64,000 nt of DNA, taken from NCBI RefSeq assembly GCF_002300165.1, contig NZ_MLCE01000027.1:104664-168663 (forward strand), in the 5' to 3' direction. A model generated the notes under the pieces. It saw only the letters and a program-made list of their open reading frames with translations, was not told where the DNA came from and made no database searches. Each line of letters opens with the position of its first letter. Position 1 is the first letter of the stretch. The stretch is from Streptomyces sp. Tue6028. Lineage in GTDB: Bacteria; Actinomycetota; Actinomycetes; Streptomycetales; Streptomycetaceae. A program made the position numbers and the translations under genes. Shown here piece after piece: positions 1 through 8,006 of the stretch.

Positions 1-95
1 AGCCGCCCCGGCTGGTCCTGGGCTTCGGGGACGTGGGCGAACGGGCGATCACCGAGGGCATCGCGGCCGTCGGCGACCTGCTGGCGGGCCCCTGA
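1..95 (+). CDS. C-terminal end of a MocR-like PLP-dependent regulator/aminotransferase (partial)
   Basis: Only the last 30 codons are present, in the frame that begins at base 3 and stops at TGA 93-95. The peptide runs PRLVLGFGDVGERAITEGI and ends DLLAGP. The pattern LVLGFG..GE.AI.EGI..L..LL is typical of the extreme C terminus of MocR/GntR-type proteins with an aminotransferase fold. The rest of the gene lies outside the window, so the DNA-binding part cannot be checked. Another fold-type I aminotransferase is possible. Confidence 0.5.
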   Translation, partial: PPRLVLGFGDVGERAITEGIAAVGDLLAGP

Positions 96-117
96 CGGCG
101 CGCCGGCCCGCACGGCC

Positions 118-1455
118 CTACAGCCGGGCCCCCTTCAGGGCCATGTGCAGCAGCAGCCGGTCCTCGCCGTCGTCCAGGTCCAGGCCGGTGAGCTGTTCGA
201 CCCGGGACAGGCGGTAGTAGAGCGTCTGGCGGTGGACGCCCAGCTCGGCGGCGGTACGGCCGGCCTGGCCCGCGCAGTCGAGGAACACCTCGGCCGTGCG
301 CGCCAGTTCGCGGTGGGCGGGCGCCAGCAGCGCCTTCACCACGGGGTCGTGGGCCACCTCCGGGGGAAGGGAGGTGAGCAGTCTGAAGGGGCCGATGGAC
401 GCCCACTCGGCGACCGGGCCGAGCCGCGGCTCGGCGAGGACGGCGCGGGCGGCGGCGGAGGCCTCCTGCCAGGCGGCCCCGAGCTCCGCGAGACCCACGC
501 GGGCCACGGCGACCCCGGCCGCGGCCCGGCCCCGCCCGCCGCGTGCGCCGGCCCTGGTCCGTGCGCCCTCCCTGGTGCCCGGGAGCCGTCCGTCCTCCCC
601 GCGTGTCGCGTCCGGGCCGCCCGCCGACGGCCCGCTCTCCCGGCGCCCGCCCTCCGCTTCCCGCACGAACCGGGAGGCCGCCGTCAGCGCCGGGGAGAGC
701 ACGTCCGCCGACCTCAGCCGCACGAGCAGCGCCAGACTCTGCCCGGGGTCCCCTGCCTCGGGGGCGTGAGAGGTGCCCTCACCCCACGGCACCGTGCACA
801 GCGCGGTCGCGCCCGGCACCGTACGGGCGGAGGGGGCGTCGTCCGGGTCGGCCGACGGCCACGGCGCCACGCAGACGACGGTGTGCAGGACGTCGGCGCG
901 CGGACCGAGCGCCGACCGCAGCTCGGCGACGGCCATGTCGCGCTGCCAGCCGCGCTCCGCGGTGAGCACCGCGCGCAGCTCGCGGGTGAGGTCCGCGCCC
1001 GCCTGCGCCTCGTCCGCGAGCAGGGCGCCGATACGGGAGGCGACCTCCATGGCGGCGGCGAGCTGGGCGGCGGTGGGACCGGGGTCGTCGTCGAGGAGCC
1101 AGACGTAGCCGAGGACGACACCCCGATGGCGTACGGGCAGACAGATCCTCCCGCGGTACACGCCCGCCTCCGGGGTGGGCGGGATACGCACCGGACCGGT
1201 GGCGCGGGTGATGCCGAAGCCCTCGAACCAGGTGCGGACCGCCGCGGTGGAGCGGCGCGTGAGGATCGAGCGGGCGCGCACGGGGTCCAGGGCCGATGGA
1301 TCGAGCTCGCCCTCGGAGTCGTAGGCGCCGAAGGCGATGAGCTCGAAGTCCCGGTTCTCCAGCGTCGCCGGGACGCCGAGCAGTGCCGAGATCTCGTCGA
1401 CCAGCTCCTGGTAGTCCCCTCTGTATTCACCCGTCACCCGGGCATTCTCCCGCAT
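118..1455 (-). CDS. PucR-family transcriptional regulator, probable regulator of proline catabolism
   Basis: The protein has about 445 residues. The N-terminal part is GAF-like, with a segment around VYRGRICLPVRHRGVVLGYV. The C terminus is a PucR-type helix-turn-helix of the form AGRTAAELGVHRQTLYYRLSRV followed by EQLTGLDLDDGEDRLLLHMAL. The middle contains a variable Gly/Arg-rich linker. The ATG at 1455 is preferred because GAAGG lies about 10 bases upstream; an in-frame ATG at 1476 would add 7 residues. The gene diverges from proline dehydrogenase across a roughly 165-bp region that contains two palindromes. PucR-type regulators are often encoded next to the catabolic genes they control, so proline-responsive activation of the neighbouring genes is a reasonable inference, not something the sequence proves. 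Confidence 0.85.
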   Translation of the reverse strand: MRENARVTGEYRGDYQELVDEISALLGVPATLENRDFELIAFGAYDSEGELDPSALDPVRARSILTRRSTAAVRTWFEGFGITRATGPVRIPPTPEAGVYRGRICLPVRHRGVVLGYVWLLDDDPGPTAAQLAAAMEVASRIGALLADEAQAGADLTRELRAVLTAERGWQRDMAVAELRSALGPRADVLHTVVCVAPWPSADPDDAPSARTVPGATALCTVPWGEGTSHAPEAGDPGQSLALLVRLRSADVLSPALTAASRFVREAEGGRRESGPSAGGPDATRGEDGRLPGTREGARTRAGARGGRGRAAAGVAVARVGLAELGAAWQEASAAARAVLAEPRLGPVAEWASIGPFRLLTSLPPEVAHDPVVKALLAPAHRELARTAEVFLDCAGQAGRTAAELGVHRQTLYYRLSRVEQLTGLDLDDGEDRLLLHMALKGARL

Positions 1456-1504
1456 TTTCGCGCGGCCTTCATACATCTGTCTGAGATCCAGGGCACGGAT
1501 GCGT

Positions 1505-1538
1505 GACAGCTGTCGATGGCAGAGGATCGGAGCGATCC
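1505..1538. promoter_or_regulatory. Two palindromes in the regulator/proline dehydrogenase intergenic region
   Basis: GACAGCTGTC (1505-1514) is a perfect 10-bp palindrome. It is followed at 1524-1538 by GGATCG-gag-CGATCC, a 6-bp inverted repeat with a 3-bp spacer. Both lie between the divergent PucR-type gene and proline dehydrogenase and are candidate operators. A third weak inverted repeat, CACGG/CCGTG, spans 1547-1563 and is closer to the proline dehydrogenase ribosome-binding site. Confidence 0.35.
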
Positions 1539-1619
1539 ATAGGTTTCACGGTGGTTCTCCGTGCCGTACCCGAATGGTCGGGATTCGGCCTCCTGCTGGC
1601 TTTGTTGTGGAGGTGCCCC

Positions 1620-2546
1620 GTGCTGGGTCCCGTGATTCTCGCCGCCTCGCGCAGCGACAAGATGCGCCGTCTGATCTCGGCGGCCCCGGTGACCAAGCCG
1701 GTCGTCGACCGCTTCATACCCGGCGAGACCGTCGACCAGGTCGTCCCCATCATCCGGGAGCTCACGGGCAAGGGCCTCGAGGTCACGATGGACGTCGTCG
1801 GCGAGGACATCACGACCCCCGAGCAGGCCACCGCGGCCCGTGACGCCTACCTGGACCTGATCGAGCGCCTCAAGCAGCTCGACCTCGGCACCAAGGCCGA
1901 GATGTCCATCAAGCTGTCGATGTTCGGCCAGGCGCTGGAGGGCGGCCACGAGCTCGCCCTCGCCAACGTCCGCCCGGTTGTCGAGGCCGCCGCCGCCATC
2001 GGCACCACCGTGACGCTGGACGCCGAGGACCACACCACCCTCGACTCGATGTTCGCCATCCACGAGGAGCTGCGGAAGGACTTCCCGCAGACCGGCTGCG
2101 TCATCCAGGCCTACCTCTTCCGCACCGAGGCCGACGCCCGCCGCCTCGCCGAGAGCGGCAGCCGTGTCCGCCTGGTGAAGGGCGCCTACAAGGAGCCCGC
2201 CGAGGTCGCCTACCAGCAGAAGGCGGAGACCGACAAGGCGTACGTGCGCATCCTGAAGATCCTGATGGAGGGCGAGGGGTACCCGATGATCGGGTCGCAC
2301 GACCCGCGGCTCATCTCCATCGCGCAGGAGCTCGCGCGCAAGGCCGGGCGCAAACTGGACGAGTACGAGTTCCAGATGCTGTACGGCATCCGCAGCGACG
2401 AGCACCTGCGGCTCGCCGCCGAGGGGCACCGCATGCGTGTGTACACCGCGTACGGCACCGACTGGTACGGCTACTTCATGCGCCGCCTCGCGGAGAAGCC
2501 CGCCAACCTGCTCTTCTTCGCCCGCTCGATCCTCACCAAGGGCTGA
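1620..2546 (+). CDS. Proline dehydrogenase (FAD-dependent)
   Basis: The predicted product has 308 residues and oxidises L-proline to delta-1-pyrroline-5-carboxylate, passing electrons to FAD. It has the TIM-barrel PRODH signature: MSIKLSMFGQAL, TVTLDAEDHTT, VRLVKGAYKEPA, MIGSHDPRLI and, near the C terminus, the substrate-binding motif RMRVYTAYGTDWYGYFMRRL. The start was set at GTG 1620 (VLGPVILAASRSDKMRRL) because GGAGG sits 7 bases upstream and homologues start here; the open frame continues upstream but that part does not look coding. It is the monofunctional type, separate from the P5C dehydrogenase encoded 36 bp downstream, with which it very likely forms an operon. Confidence 0.95.
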   Translation: MLGPVILAASRSDKMRRLISAAPVTKPVVDRFIPGETVDQVVPIIRELTGKGLEVTMDVVGEDITTPEQATAARDAYLDLIERLKQLDLGTKAEMSIKLSMFGQALEGGHELALANVRPVVEAAAAIGTTVTLDAEDHTTLDSMFAIHEELRKDFPQTGCVIQAYLFRTEADARRLAESGSRVRLVKGAYKEPAEVAYQQKAETDKAYVRILKILMEGEGYPMIGSHDPRLISIAQELARKAGRKLDEYEFQMLYGIRSDEHLRLAAEGHRMRVYTAYGTDWYGYFMRRLAEKPANLLFFARSILTKG

Positions 2547-2582
2547 GCCCGAACCACCCGCTCACTAAGGAGTACGGAACAC

Positions 2583-4214
2583 ATGGACGCTGTGACCCAG
2601 GTCCCCACCCCCGTCAACGAGCCGGTGCACGGCTACGCCCCCGGCTCGCCCGAGCGTGCCCGCCTGGAGGCCAAGCTCAAGGAGCTGGCCGAGAACCCGA
2701 TCGAGCTGTCGATGACCATCGGCGGCGAGAAGCGGCTCGGCGGCGGTGAGCGCTTCGAGGTCGTGCAGCCGCACAACCACAAGGCGGTCATCGGCACCGG
2801 CGCGCACGCCACCCAGCAGGACGCGCAGGACGCCATCGACGCCGCCCTCGCGGCCGCGCCGGCCTGGCGCGCGATGTCCTTCGACGACCGCGCCGCGATC
2901 ATCCTGCGCGCCGCCGAGCTGCTCGCCGGCCCGTGGCGCGAGACGCTGGCCGCCTCCACGATGCTCGGCCAGTCGAAGACCGCCCAGCAGGCCGAGATCG
3001 ACACCCCGTGCGAGCTCGTCGACTTCTGGCGCTTCAACGTCCACTACGCCCGTCAGATCCTCGCCGAGCAGCCGCCGGCGAACTCCCCGGGCGTGTGGAA
3101 CCGCATGGACCACCGTCCGCTGGAGGGCTTCGTCTACGCGATCACGCCCTTCAACTTCACCGCGATCGCGGGCAACCTGCCCACCGCTCCGGCGCTCATG
3201 GGCAACGTCGTCGTGTGGAAGCCGTCCCCGACGCAGACCCACGCCGCCGTGCTGCTGATGCAGCTCCTGGAGGAGGCGGGCCTGCCCAAGGGCGTCATCA
3301 ACCTCGTCACCGGTGACGGCATCGAGGTGTCCAAGGTCGCCCTGGAGCACCGCGACCTCGCCGGCATCCACTTCACCGGCTCGACGAAGACCTTCCAGTA
3401 CCTGTGGAAGACGGTCGGCAACAACATCGAGAAGTACCGCTCCTACCCGCGTCTGGTCGGCGAGACCGGCGGCAAGGACTTCGTCGTCGCCCACCCGTCG
3501 GCGGACCGCGCGGTTCTCAAGACCGCACTGACCCGCGGTTCCTTCGAGTACCAGGGCCAGAAGTGCTCGGCGAGCTCCCGCGCCTACATCCCGGCCTCCA
3601 TCTGGAACTCCGGTTTCAAGGAGGAGTTCGCGGCCGAGGTCGACTACCTGACCATGGGTGACGTCACCGACCTGTCGAACTTCATCGGCGCGGTCATCGA
3701 CGAGCGTGCGTTCGCCAAGAACAAGGCGGCCATCGACCGCGCGAAGGACGACGAGACCTGCACGATCATCGCGGGCGGCTCGTACGACGACTCCGTCGGC
3801 TACTTCGTGCGCCCGACCGTCGTCGAGTGCTCGGACCCGGAGAACGAGGTCTTCACGACCGAGTACTTCGGCCCCTTCCTCGCCGTGTACGTCTACGAGG
3901 ACGACAAGTACGACGAGATGCTGACCCAGATGGAGTCGGCGTCCGACTACGCGCTCACCGGCGCGGTCATCTCCGGCGACCGCGCGGCGGCCGCGTACAC
4001 GATGGAGAAGCTCCGCTACGCGGCGGGCAACTTCTACATCAACGACAAGTCGACCGGTGCCGTCGTCGGCCAGCAGCCCTTCGGCGGCGGCCGTGCCTCC
4101 GGCACCAACGACAAGGCCGGCGCCCCGCAGAACCTGATGCGCTGGACGCTGACCCGCGCCATCAAGGAGACGCTGGTGCCGCCGACCGACTACGGCTACC
4201 CGCACATGGGCTGA
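2583..4214 (+). CDS. pruA: 1-pyrroline-5-carboxylate dehydrogenase (L-glutamate gamma-semialdehyde dehydrogenase)
   Basis: The 543-residue NAD-dependent aldehyde dehydrogenase performs the second step of proline breakdown, from glutamate semialdehyde to glutamate. The catalytic cysteine is C328 in GQKCSASSRAY and the general base is E294 in VGETGGKDFVV. The segments PFNFTAIAGNLPTAPALMGN and VVWKPSPTQTHAA form the cofactor pocket, and FGGGRASGTNDKAGAP near the end is characteristic of the P5CDH branch. A clear AAGGAG lies ahead of the ATG. It follows proline dehydrogenase and ends 3 bp before the convergent alpha/beta hydrolase gene, leaving no room for a separate terminator. Confidence 0.95.
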   Translation: MDAVTQVPTPVNEPVHGYAPGSPERARLEAKLKELAENPIELSMTIGGEKRLGGGERFEVVQPHNHKAVIGTGAHATQQDAQDAIDAALAAAPAWRAMSFDDRAAIILRAAELLAGPWRETLAASTMLGQSKTAQQAEIDTPCELVDFWRFNVHYARQILAEQPPANSPGVWNRMDHRPLEGFVYAITPFNFTAIAGNLPTAPALMGNVVVWKPSPTQTHAAVLLMQLLEEAGLPKGVINLVTGDGIEVSKVALEHRDLAGIHFTGSTKTFQYLWKTVGNNIEKYRSYPRLVGETGGKDFVVAHPSADRAVLKTALTRGSFEYQGQKCSASSRAYIPASIWNSGFKEEFAAEVDYLTMGDVTDLSNFIGAVIDERAFAKNKAAIDRAKDDETCTIIAGGSYDDSVGYFVRPTVVECSDPENEVFTTEYFGPFLAVYVYEDDKYDEMLTQMESASDYALTGAVISGDRAAAAYTMEKLRYAAGNFYINDKSTGAVVGQQPFGGGRASGTNDKAGAPQNLMRWTLTRAIKETLVPPTDYGYPHMG

Positions 4215-4217
4215 CCG

Positions 4218-5090
4218 CTAGCGGACATGCCGGGCCAGGAAGTCGCCGATCAGGGCGGCTGCCTGGCCCGCGTGCGTTTCCAGGGCGAAGTGGCCGGCGG
4301 GGAGCAGGTGGATCTCGGCCTGCGGGAGGTCGCGCCGGAAGGCGAGGGCGCCCGCCGGGACGAAGATCTCGTCGTGCGCGCCCCAGACGGCGAGCAGTGG
4401 GACCTGGCTGTCGCGGAAGTACTCGTGGAACGCCGGGTAGAGGGCGAAGTTGGAGCCGTAGTCGGAGATCAGGTCGAGCTGGATCTCGCTCTGGCCCGGG
4501 CGGGCCATGCGGGCCGCGTCGTGCTCGTAGGCGTCGGGGCTGACGAGCGTCGGGTCCGGGACGCCGTGCAGGTACTGCCACTTGATGCCGTCCGGGCTGC
4601 TGATCTCCCTGACCGGCGCCTCGGTCTCGGGCGTGCGCTGCGCGATCAGCGCGAGCACCGGTGCCCACGCGTCGGCGCCCAGGCCCTCCTCGTACGCGTT
4701 GCCGTTCTGCGTGATGATCGCGGTCACCCGCTCGGGGTGCGCGAGGGCCAGGCGCAGGCCGATCGGGGCGCCGTAGTCCTGGATGTAGAGCGCGTACTCC
4801 TTCAGTCCGAGCTGCTCGGTGAACTCGCCGGTGATCTCGGCCAGTCGGTCGAAGGTGTAGCGGAACTCGTCGGCGGCGGGCGTCGCCGAGCGGCCGAAGC
4901 CGATGTGGTCGGGGGCCACGAGGTGGTAGCGGTCGGCGAGCAGCGGCATCAGGTCCCGGAACATGTGCGAGCTGGTCGGGAAGCCGTGCAGGAGGAGCAG
5001 GACGGGGGCGTCGGCGGGGCCCGCCTCCCGGTAGGCGATCTCCAGGCCTCGGACGGTGGTGGTGCGGTGGTGGATCCGGTGCGCGGTCAT
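4218..5090 (-). CDS. Alpha/beta hydrolase with aspartate nucleophile (epoxide hydrolase/haloalkane dehalogenase-like)
   Basis: The 290-residue protein has an alpha/beta-hydrolase fold. The oxyanion-hole motif is HGFPTSS. At the nucleophile elbow it reads IQDYGAPIG, so the nucleophile is Asp rather than Ser, as in epoxide hydrolases and haloalkane dehalogenases. The acid lies near WGAHDEIF and the catalytic His in LLPAGHFALETH. The start was set at ATG 5090 (MTAHRIHH), which has AGGGGAA 6-12 bases upstream; a longer reading to 5135 lacks a good site. The gene converges on P5C dehydrogenase and diverges from the acetyltransferase gene. The substrate is unknown. Confidence 0.85.
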   Translation of the reverse strand: MTAHRIHHRTTTVRGLEIAYREAGPADAPVLLLLHGFPTSSHMFRDLMPLLADRYHLVAPDHIGFGRSATPAADEFRYTFDRLAEITGEFTEQLGLKEYALYIQDYGAPIGLRLALAHPERVTAIITQNGNAYEEGLGADAWAPVLALIAQRTPETEAPVREISSPDGIKWQYLHGVPDPTLVSPDAYEHDAARMARPGQSEIQLDLISDYGSNFALYPAFHEYFRDSQVPLLAVWGAHDEIFVPAGALAFRRDLPQAEIHLLPAGHFALETHAGQAAALIGDFLARHVR

Positions 5091-5218
5091 GACGGTTCCC
5101 CTAACCCCTGAAGTTCTCCTTGGTGGTGAGATCACCTCACCATATCCATGACTAACCGGTCAAGATGTTTTTGGAGGTTAGGCCGACGGAGGGTCAACTC
5201 CCCGGCGATACTGGCCGG
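5091..5218. promoter_or_regulatory. Divergent promoter region of hydrolase and AAC(2')-like gene
   Basis: This 128-bp intergenic region carries two short inverted repeats: GGTGA-ga-TCACC at 5125-5136, and TGACTAACCGGTCA at 5149-5162, whose ends TGAC/GTCA and core ACCGGT are self-complementary. Either could be an operator for one or both divergent genes. No clear -35/-10 pair could be assigned. Confidence 0.3.
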
Positions 5219-5758
5219 ATGACCCTCCGACTGCGCACGGCCCACACCGCGGACCTCGCCCCGGGCGACCTCCGTGCCGTCCGCGAGCTCCTGGACGCCG
5301 CCTTCGACGGGGGCTTCGACGACCACGACTGGGACCATGGACTCGGCGGCCTCCACGTCCTCGTGCACGACGCGCGGGGCCTGGCCGCCCACGGTTCGGT
5401 GGTCCAGCGCCGCGTCCTGCATCGCGGCCGTTCGCTGCGTACCGGATACGTGGAGGCGGTCGGTGTGCGCGCCGACGTGCGGCGCACGGGCCTGGGCGGG
5501 CGGGTGATGGCCGAGCTGGAGCGCATCGTCGACGGCGCGTACGCGCTGGGCGCGCTCTCCGCGAGCGAGGAGGGCGCCGCGCTCTACGCGGCCCGCGGCT
5601 GGCGGGTCTGGCCGGGCCGGATCTGCGTGCTCGGCCCGGACGGCGTGGTGCGGCTGCCGGAGGAGGAAGGGACCACCTTCGTCCGCCCCTCGTCGGCCGG
5701 CCCACTCGATCCCGCGCACGAGCTGGTCCTCGACTGGCGCGACGGCGACGTGCTCTGA
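5219..5758 (+). CDS. GNAT acetyltransferase related to aminoglycoside 2'-N-acetyltransferase, AAC(2')
   Basis: The 179-residue protein matches the mycobacterial AAC(2')-Ic family along its whole length, as judged from memory. Shared patterns are HTADL near the N terminus, AFDGGFDDHDWDHGLGGLH, QRRVLHRGRSLRTGYVEAV, the acetyl-CoA loop VRADVRRTGLGGRVMAELE, GALSASEEGAALYAARGW, GTTFV and the C-terminal DWRDGDVL. Its length also fits (about 180 residues). The family moves acetyl from acetyl-CoA to the 2'-amino group of aminoglycosides in the cytoplasm, and some members have other physiological roles. The ATG at 5219 was chosen because homologues begin at this point; an upstream ATG would add 18 unrelated residues. 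No aminoglycoside biosynthesis gene is nearby, so a resistance role is inferred from family membership only. Confidence 0.8.
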   Translation: MTLRLRTAHTADLAPGDLRAVRELLDAAFDGGFDDHDWDHGLGGLHVLVHDARGLAAHGSVVQRRVLHRGRSLRTGYVEAVGVRADVRRTGLGGRVMAELERIVDGAYALGALSASEEGAALYAARGWRVWPGRICVLGPDGVVRLPEEEGTTFVRPSSAGPLDPAHELVLDWRDGDVL

Positions 5759-6084
5759 CGCCGGACCGGACGGGCGGCGGCCACCCTGCGGCCGCATCCA
5801 TCCGTGAGCGATGTGACCAGTGGGATCAGTGCAGGTCAGAGCGGTGTGACCCGAATCGCCGTCTCAGATAGTAGGAAGTCCGACTAACTGTGGAGACAGA
5901 TGCCCGCTCCTCGCCTAGTTTTGTAGGAGCCGAACGTCTCGCTCGACCCAGCGAATGGCGGTCGTGAGCCGGAGCCCCTGGCAGGTAACCCCTGCGGCAC
6001 CGCTCCCCGCCCCATCCGGCGTCTCGTAAATCCCTCACCGCACTTCCGGACCACCGCGTCCGGAGGCAAAGGAGTCGATTCATC
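5759..6084 (+). promoter_or_regulatory. Hairpin-rich leader before a 42-aa protein gene
   Basis: No gene was found in these 326 bp. The region carries several possible RNA hairpins on the plus strand: GCTCCT/AGGAGC (5906-5930), GCAGG/CCTGC (5981-5995) and CCGGAC-caccgc-GTCCGG (6046-6063). The last sits directly upstream of AAAGGAG, the ribosome-binding site of the next gene. This is the pattern of a structured 5' leader, but I could not match it to a known riboswitch class. Confidence 0.3.
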
Positions 6085-6213
6085 ATGGCCGAGACGACCG
6101 TCCGCCGAGTCCGCCACATCTCCCGTACGAGCGATTCCGACCGCAAGAACGCGGCAGCGGCCCTCCAGCGCGCCCTCGACCGCCGGGACAACGGCGGCGA
6201 GACGGGCCACTGA
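6085..6213 (+). CDS. Small basic protein of unknown function, 42 aa
   Basis: The ATG is preceded by AAAGGAG with a spacing of about 9 bases, and the frame has typical Streptomyces codon use. The product begins MAETTVRRVRHISRTS and continues with KNAAAALQRALDRRDNGG. It is rich in Arg and Ala, with an amphipathic helix likely in the second half and no signal peptide or membrane segment. It looks like one of the short conserved Streptomyces proteins. It stands alone between the AAC(2')-like gene and the convergent metallophosphoesterase gene. Function unknown. Confidence 0.6.
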   Translation: MAETTVRRVRHISRTSDSDRKNAAAALQRALDRRDNGGETGH

Positions 6214-6286
6214 GCCGACCGCACGCCCCGGCCGACGGCCGGGCCACGTACCGGGAGCCGCACCCGCACGGGGTGCGGCGCGGGGC

Positions 6287-7852
6287 TCACGCGCCGCGCC
6301 GCACCTCGAAGTGGTCGATGCGCTCGCCGCTCTGCGCGAGCGCCGACACCTTGAGCCGGGGAGTGGTGCCCGCCTCCGCCTCCACGGAGAGGAAGGAGAA
6401 GCCGGTGTACCGCACCCGTGACCACTCCACGGTCTCGGCCCTCTGCTGCCGGGAGCCGGTCCAGTGGAAGGTCTCGACGGACTCGCGGTTGTCGACCTTC
6501 CCCTCGTAGCTGTCCTTCACCCCGGTGGGGAACCGGTACAGGCTCTTGCCCGCGCCGCCCGCCGTGACGTGGACGATCCCGTCCCGTGTCGGATCCGTCG
6601 ACGCGCCGACCGGGACGCGCCTGCCGACCTTTCCGCCCTTGATGGCGTCGGTCCGCTCGTACACGTGGTTGTGGCCGTTGATCACCAGGTCCACCTGGTG
6701 CTTGGCGAACAGCGGCCCCCAGGTGTCCCGCACCCCGCCGTCGGAGGCGTGCGTCGCCGTGGAGTACGCGCAGTGGTGGAAGAAGACCACCACGAAGTCG
6801 GCCGTCCGCCGCAGCTCGCCGAGCCGCCTGTCGAGCCAGGCCGTCTGCCGCCCGCCCGAGTAGCCCTTGTTGGCGGGGATCTCGTACGACACGTCGTTCG
6901 CGTCCAGCGCCACGATCCCGACATTGCCGTACGTGAAGGAGTAGACGCCCGGCGCCTTGCGCGCGTCGAAGCCGTTGTCCGGGAGCGACCAGCGGGCCGA
7001 CTGGCCCCCGTAGCCGTTCGGCGAGTACCACGCCTCCATGTCGTGGTTGCCGGTCGTCACCATCCACGGCACCGACTTCGCCACGGACTCGGTCTGCTTG
7101 AGGAACAGGTCCCAGGCGCTGGGGTCGTAGATGTCGGAATCCTTGCCGAGCCCGACCGAGTCCGCGTAGCAGATGTCGCCCGCGTGCAGGTGGAAGGCCG
7201 GGTGGCGGCCGAGGATCAGCTTGTCGTTGGCGAGCGCCTCGGGAGTGACGCCCTGGTCGCCGAAGGCGGTGAACACGAACTTCTCGGCAGCGGCGGGCGC
7301 CGTGCGGAAACGGCCGACCGTCGCGTGCCGGTCGCGCGCCGCCGGGTCGAACCCCTCGTGGCCGACGCCGTAGTAGTACGTCGTGCCGGGGCGCAGCCCG
7401 TCGAGCGCCGCGTGCAGGTAGTACTGGTCCAGCGCGAACCGCTGGCCCGGCAGGCCGGGCGTGTGCAGGGGCCTGACCTCGGCCTCGATCTTCCGGCTCA
7501 GCTCCCAGGGCGTCAGCCCCACCCGCACGTACGGCTTCCTGACCGCGAGCGGCACCTGCCAGGAGACGCGCATCTGGGTCCGCGGGTCCGCGCCGAAGGC
7601 CAGGTGGCGGCCGAAGGGCGTGACGACGGAGCCGTGCACCTGCCCGGTCGCCGTACGCACGGACGGGCCGGACGTGCGCGTCGCCGCCCCCGCCCCCTGC
7701 GAGCAGCCGGCCAGCAGACCGCCGCCCGCGAACGCGCCCGCGGTGACCAGGGCGCGCCTGCGGGTCAGCTTCGTCCGCAGGTACTCGTGCTGCTCGGCCA
7801 TGCTCATACGGCGCGCGAGTTGTTCCGGGATGCCGACGTCAGGGGTGTCCAT
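6287..7852 (-). CDS. Tat-exported metallophosphoesterase, purple acid phosphatase-like
   Basis: The 521-residue protein starts with a Tat signal (TRRRALVTAGAFAGGGLLAGC) whose LLAGC also fits a lipobox, so it is probably a Tat-dependent lipoprotein. An Ig/fibronectin-like domain follows (QMRVSWQVPLAVRKPYVRVG to LRPGTTYYYGVGHEG). The catalytic domain has the metal ligands in order: AFGDQG, HAGDICYAD, TTGNHDMEAW, VFFHHCAYS and VINGHNHVYERT. Such enzymes hydrolyse phosphomonoesters or diesters outside the membrane. The start was set at ATG 7852, where GGGAAG lies upstream; the open frame extends further but overlaps the leuB promoter region and is not supported. It diverges from leuB. Confidence 0.88.
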   Translation of the reverse strand: MDTPDVGIPEQLARRMSMAEQHEYLRTKLTRRRALVTAGAFAGGGLLAGCSQGAGAATRTSGPSVRTATGQVHGSVVTPFGRHLAFGADPRTQMRVSWQVPLAVRKPYVRVGLTPWELSRKIEAEVRPLHTPGLPGQRFALDQYYLHAALDGLRPGTTYYYGVGHEGFDPAARDRHATVGRFRTAPAAAEKFVFTAFGDQGVTPEALANDKLILGRHPAFHLHAGDICYADSVGLGKDSDIYDPSAWDLFLKQTESVAKSVPWMVTTGNHDMEAWYSPNGYGGQSARWSLPDNGFDARKAPGVYSFTYGNVGIVALDANDVSYEIPANKGYSGGRQTAWLDRRLGELRRTADFVVVFFHHCAYSTATHASDGGVRDTWGPLFAKHQVDLVINGHNHVYERTDAIKGGKVGRRVPVGASTDPTRDGIVHVTAGGAGKSLYRFPTGVKDSYEGKVDNRESVETFHWTGSRQQRAETVEWSRVRYTGFSFLSVEAEAGTTPRLKVSALAQSGERIDHFEVRRGA

Positions 7853-7949
7853 GTCGGGAAACTTCCCAGGACGCCCCAACGGCCGCGGGACGTAAGGGTG
7901 AACGGTGGGCGTCGGGTCGGCGTTCCGCGGGGCCGTGGCGGCGAACGCG

Positions 7950-7968
7950 ATGTCCGGATGGCGGACAT
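7950..7968. promoter_or_regulatory. Palindrome upstream of leuB
   Basis: ATGTCCG-gatgg-CGGACAT is a perfect 7-bp inverted repeat with a 5-bp spacer, ending 38 bp before the leuB start codon. Its symmetry and position suit a dimeric repressor or activator. Which protein binds it is unknown. It does not resemble the palindrome between ndgR and leuC. Confidence 0.4.
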
Positions 7969-8006
7969 GGCGTGTCATCCCATGGGACAAGGAGTACGGT
8001 GCCGTC

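Noticed and set aside
145..1506. Long open frame antisense to the PucR-type gene, and similar long antisense frames opposite P5C dehydrogenase, cimA, the GH3 gene, cvnA genes and leuC
   Set aside because: Such frames are a by-product of high third-position GC. Their translations are low-complexity Arg/Gly/Ala/Val-rich with no family signature, while the opposite strand encodes clear enzymes.
5091..5135. Upstream start for the alpha/beta hydrolase (15 extra residues)
   Set aside because: The extra residues do not fit the family, and the downstream ATG has a much better ribosome-binding site.
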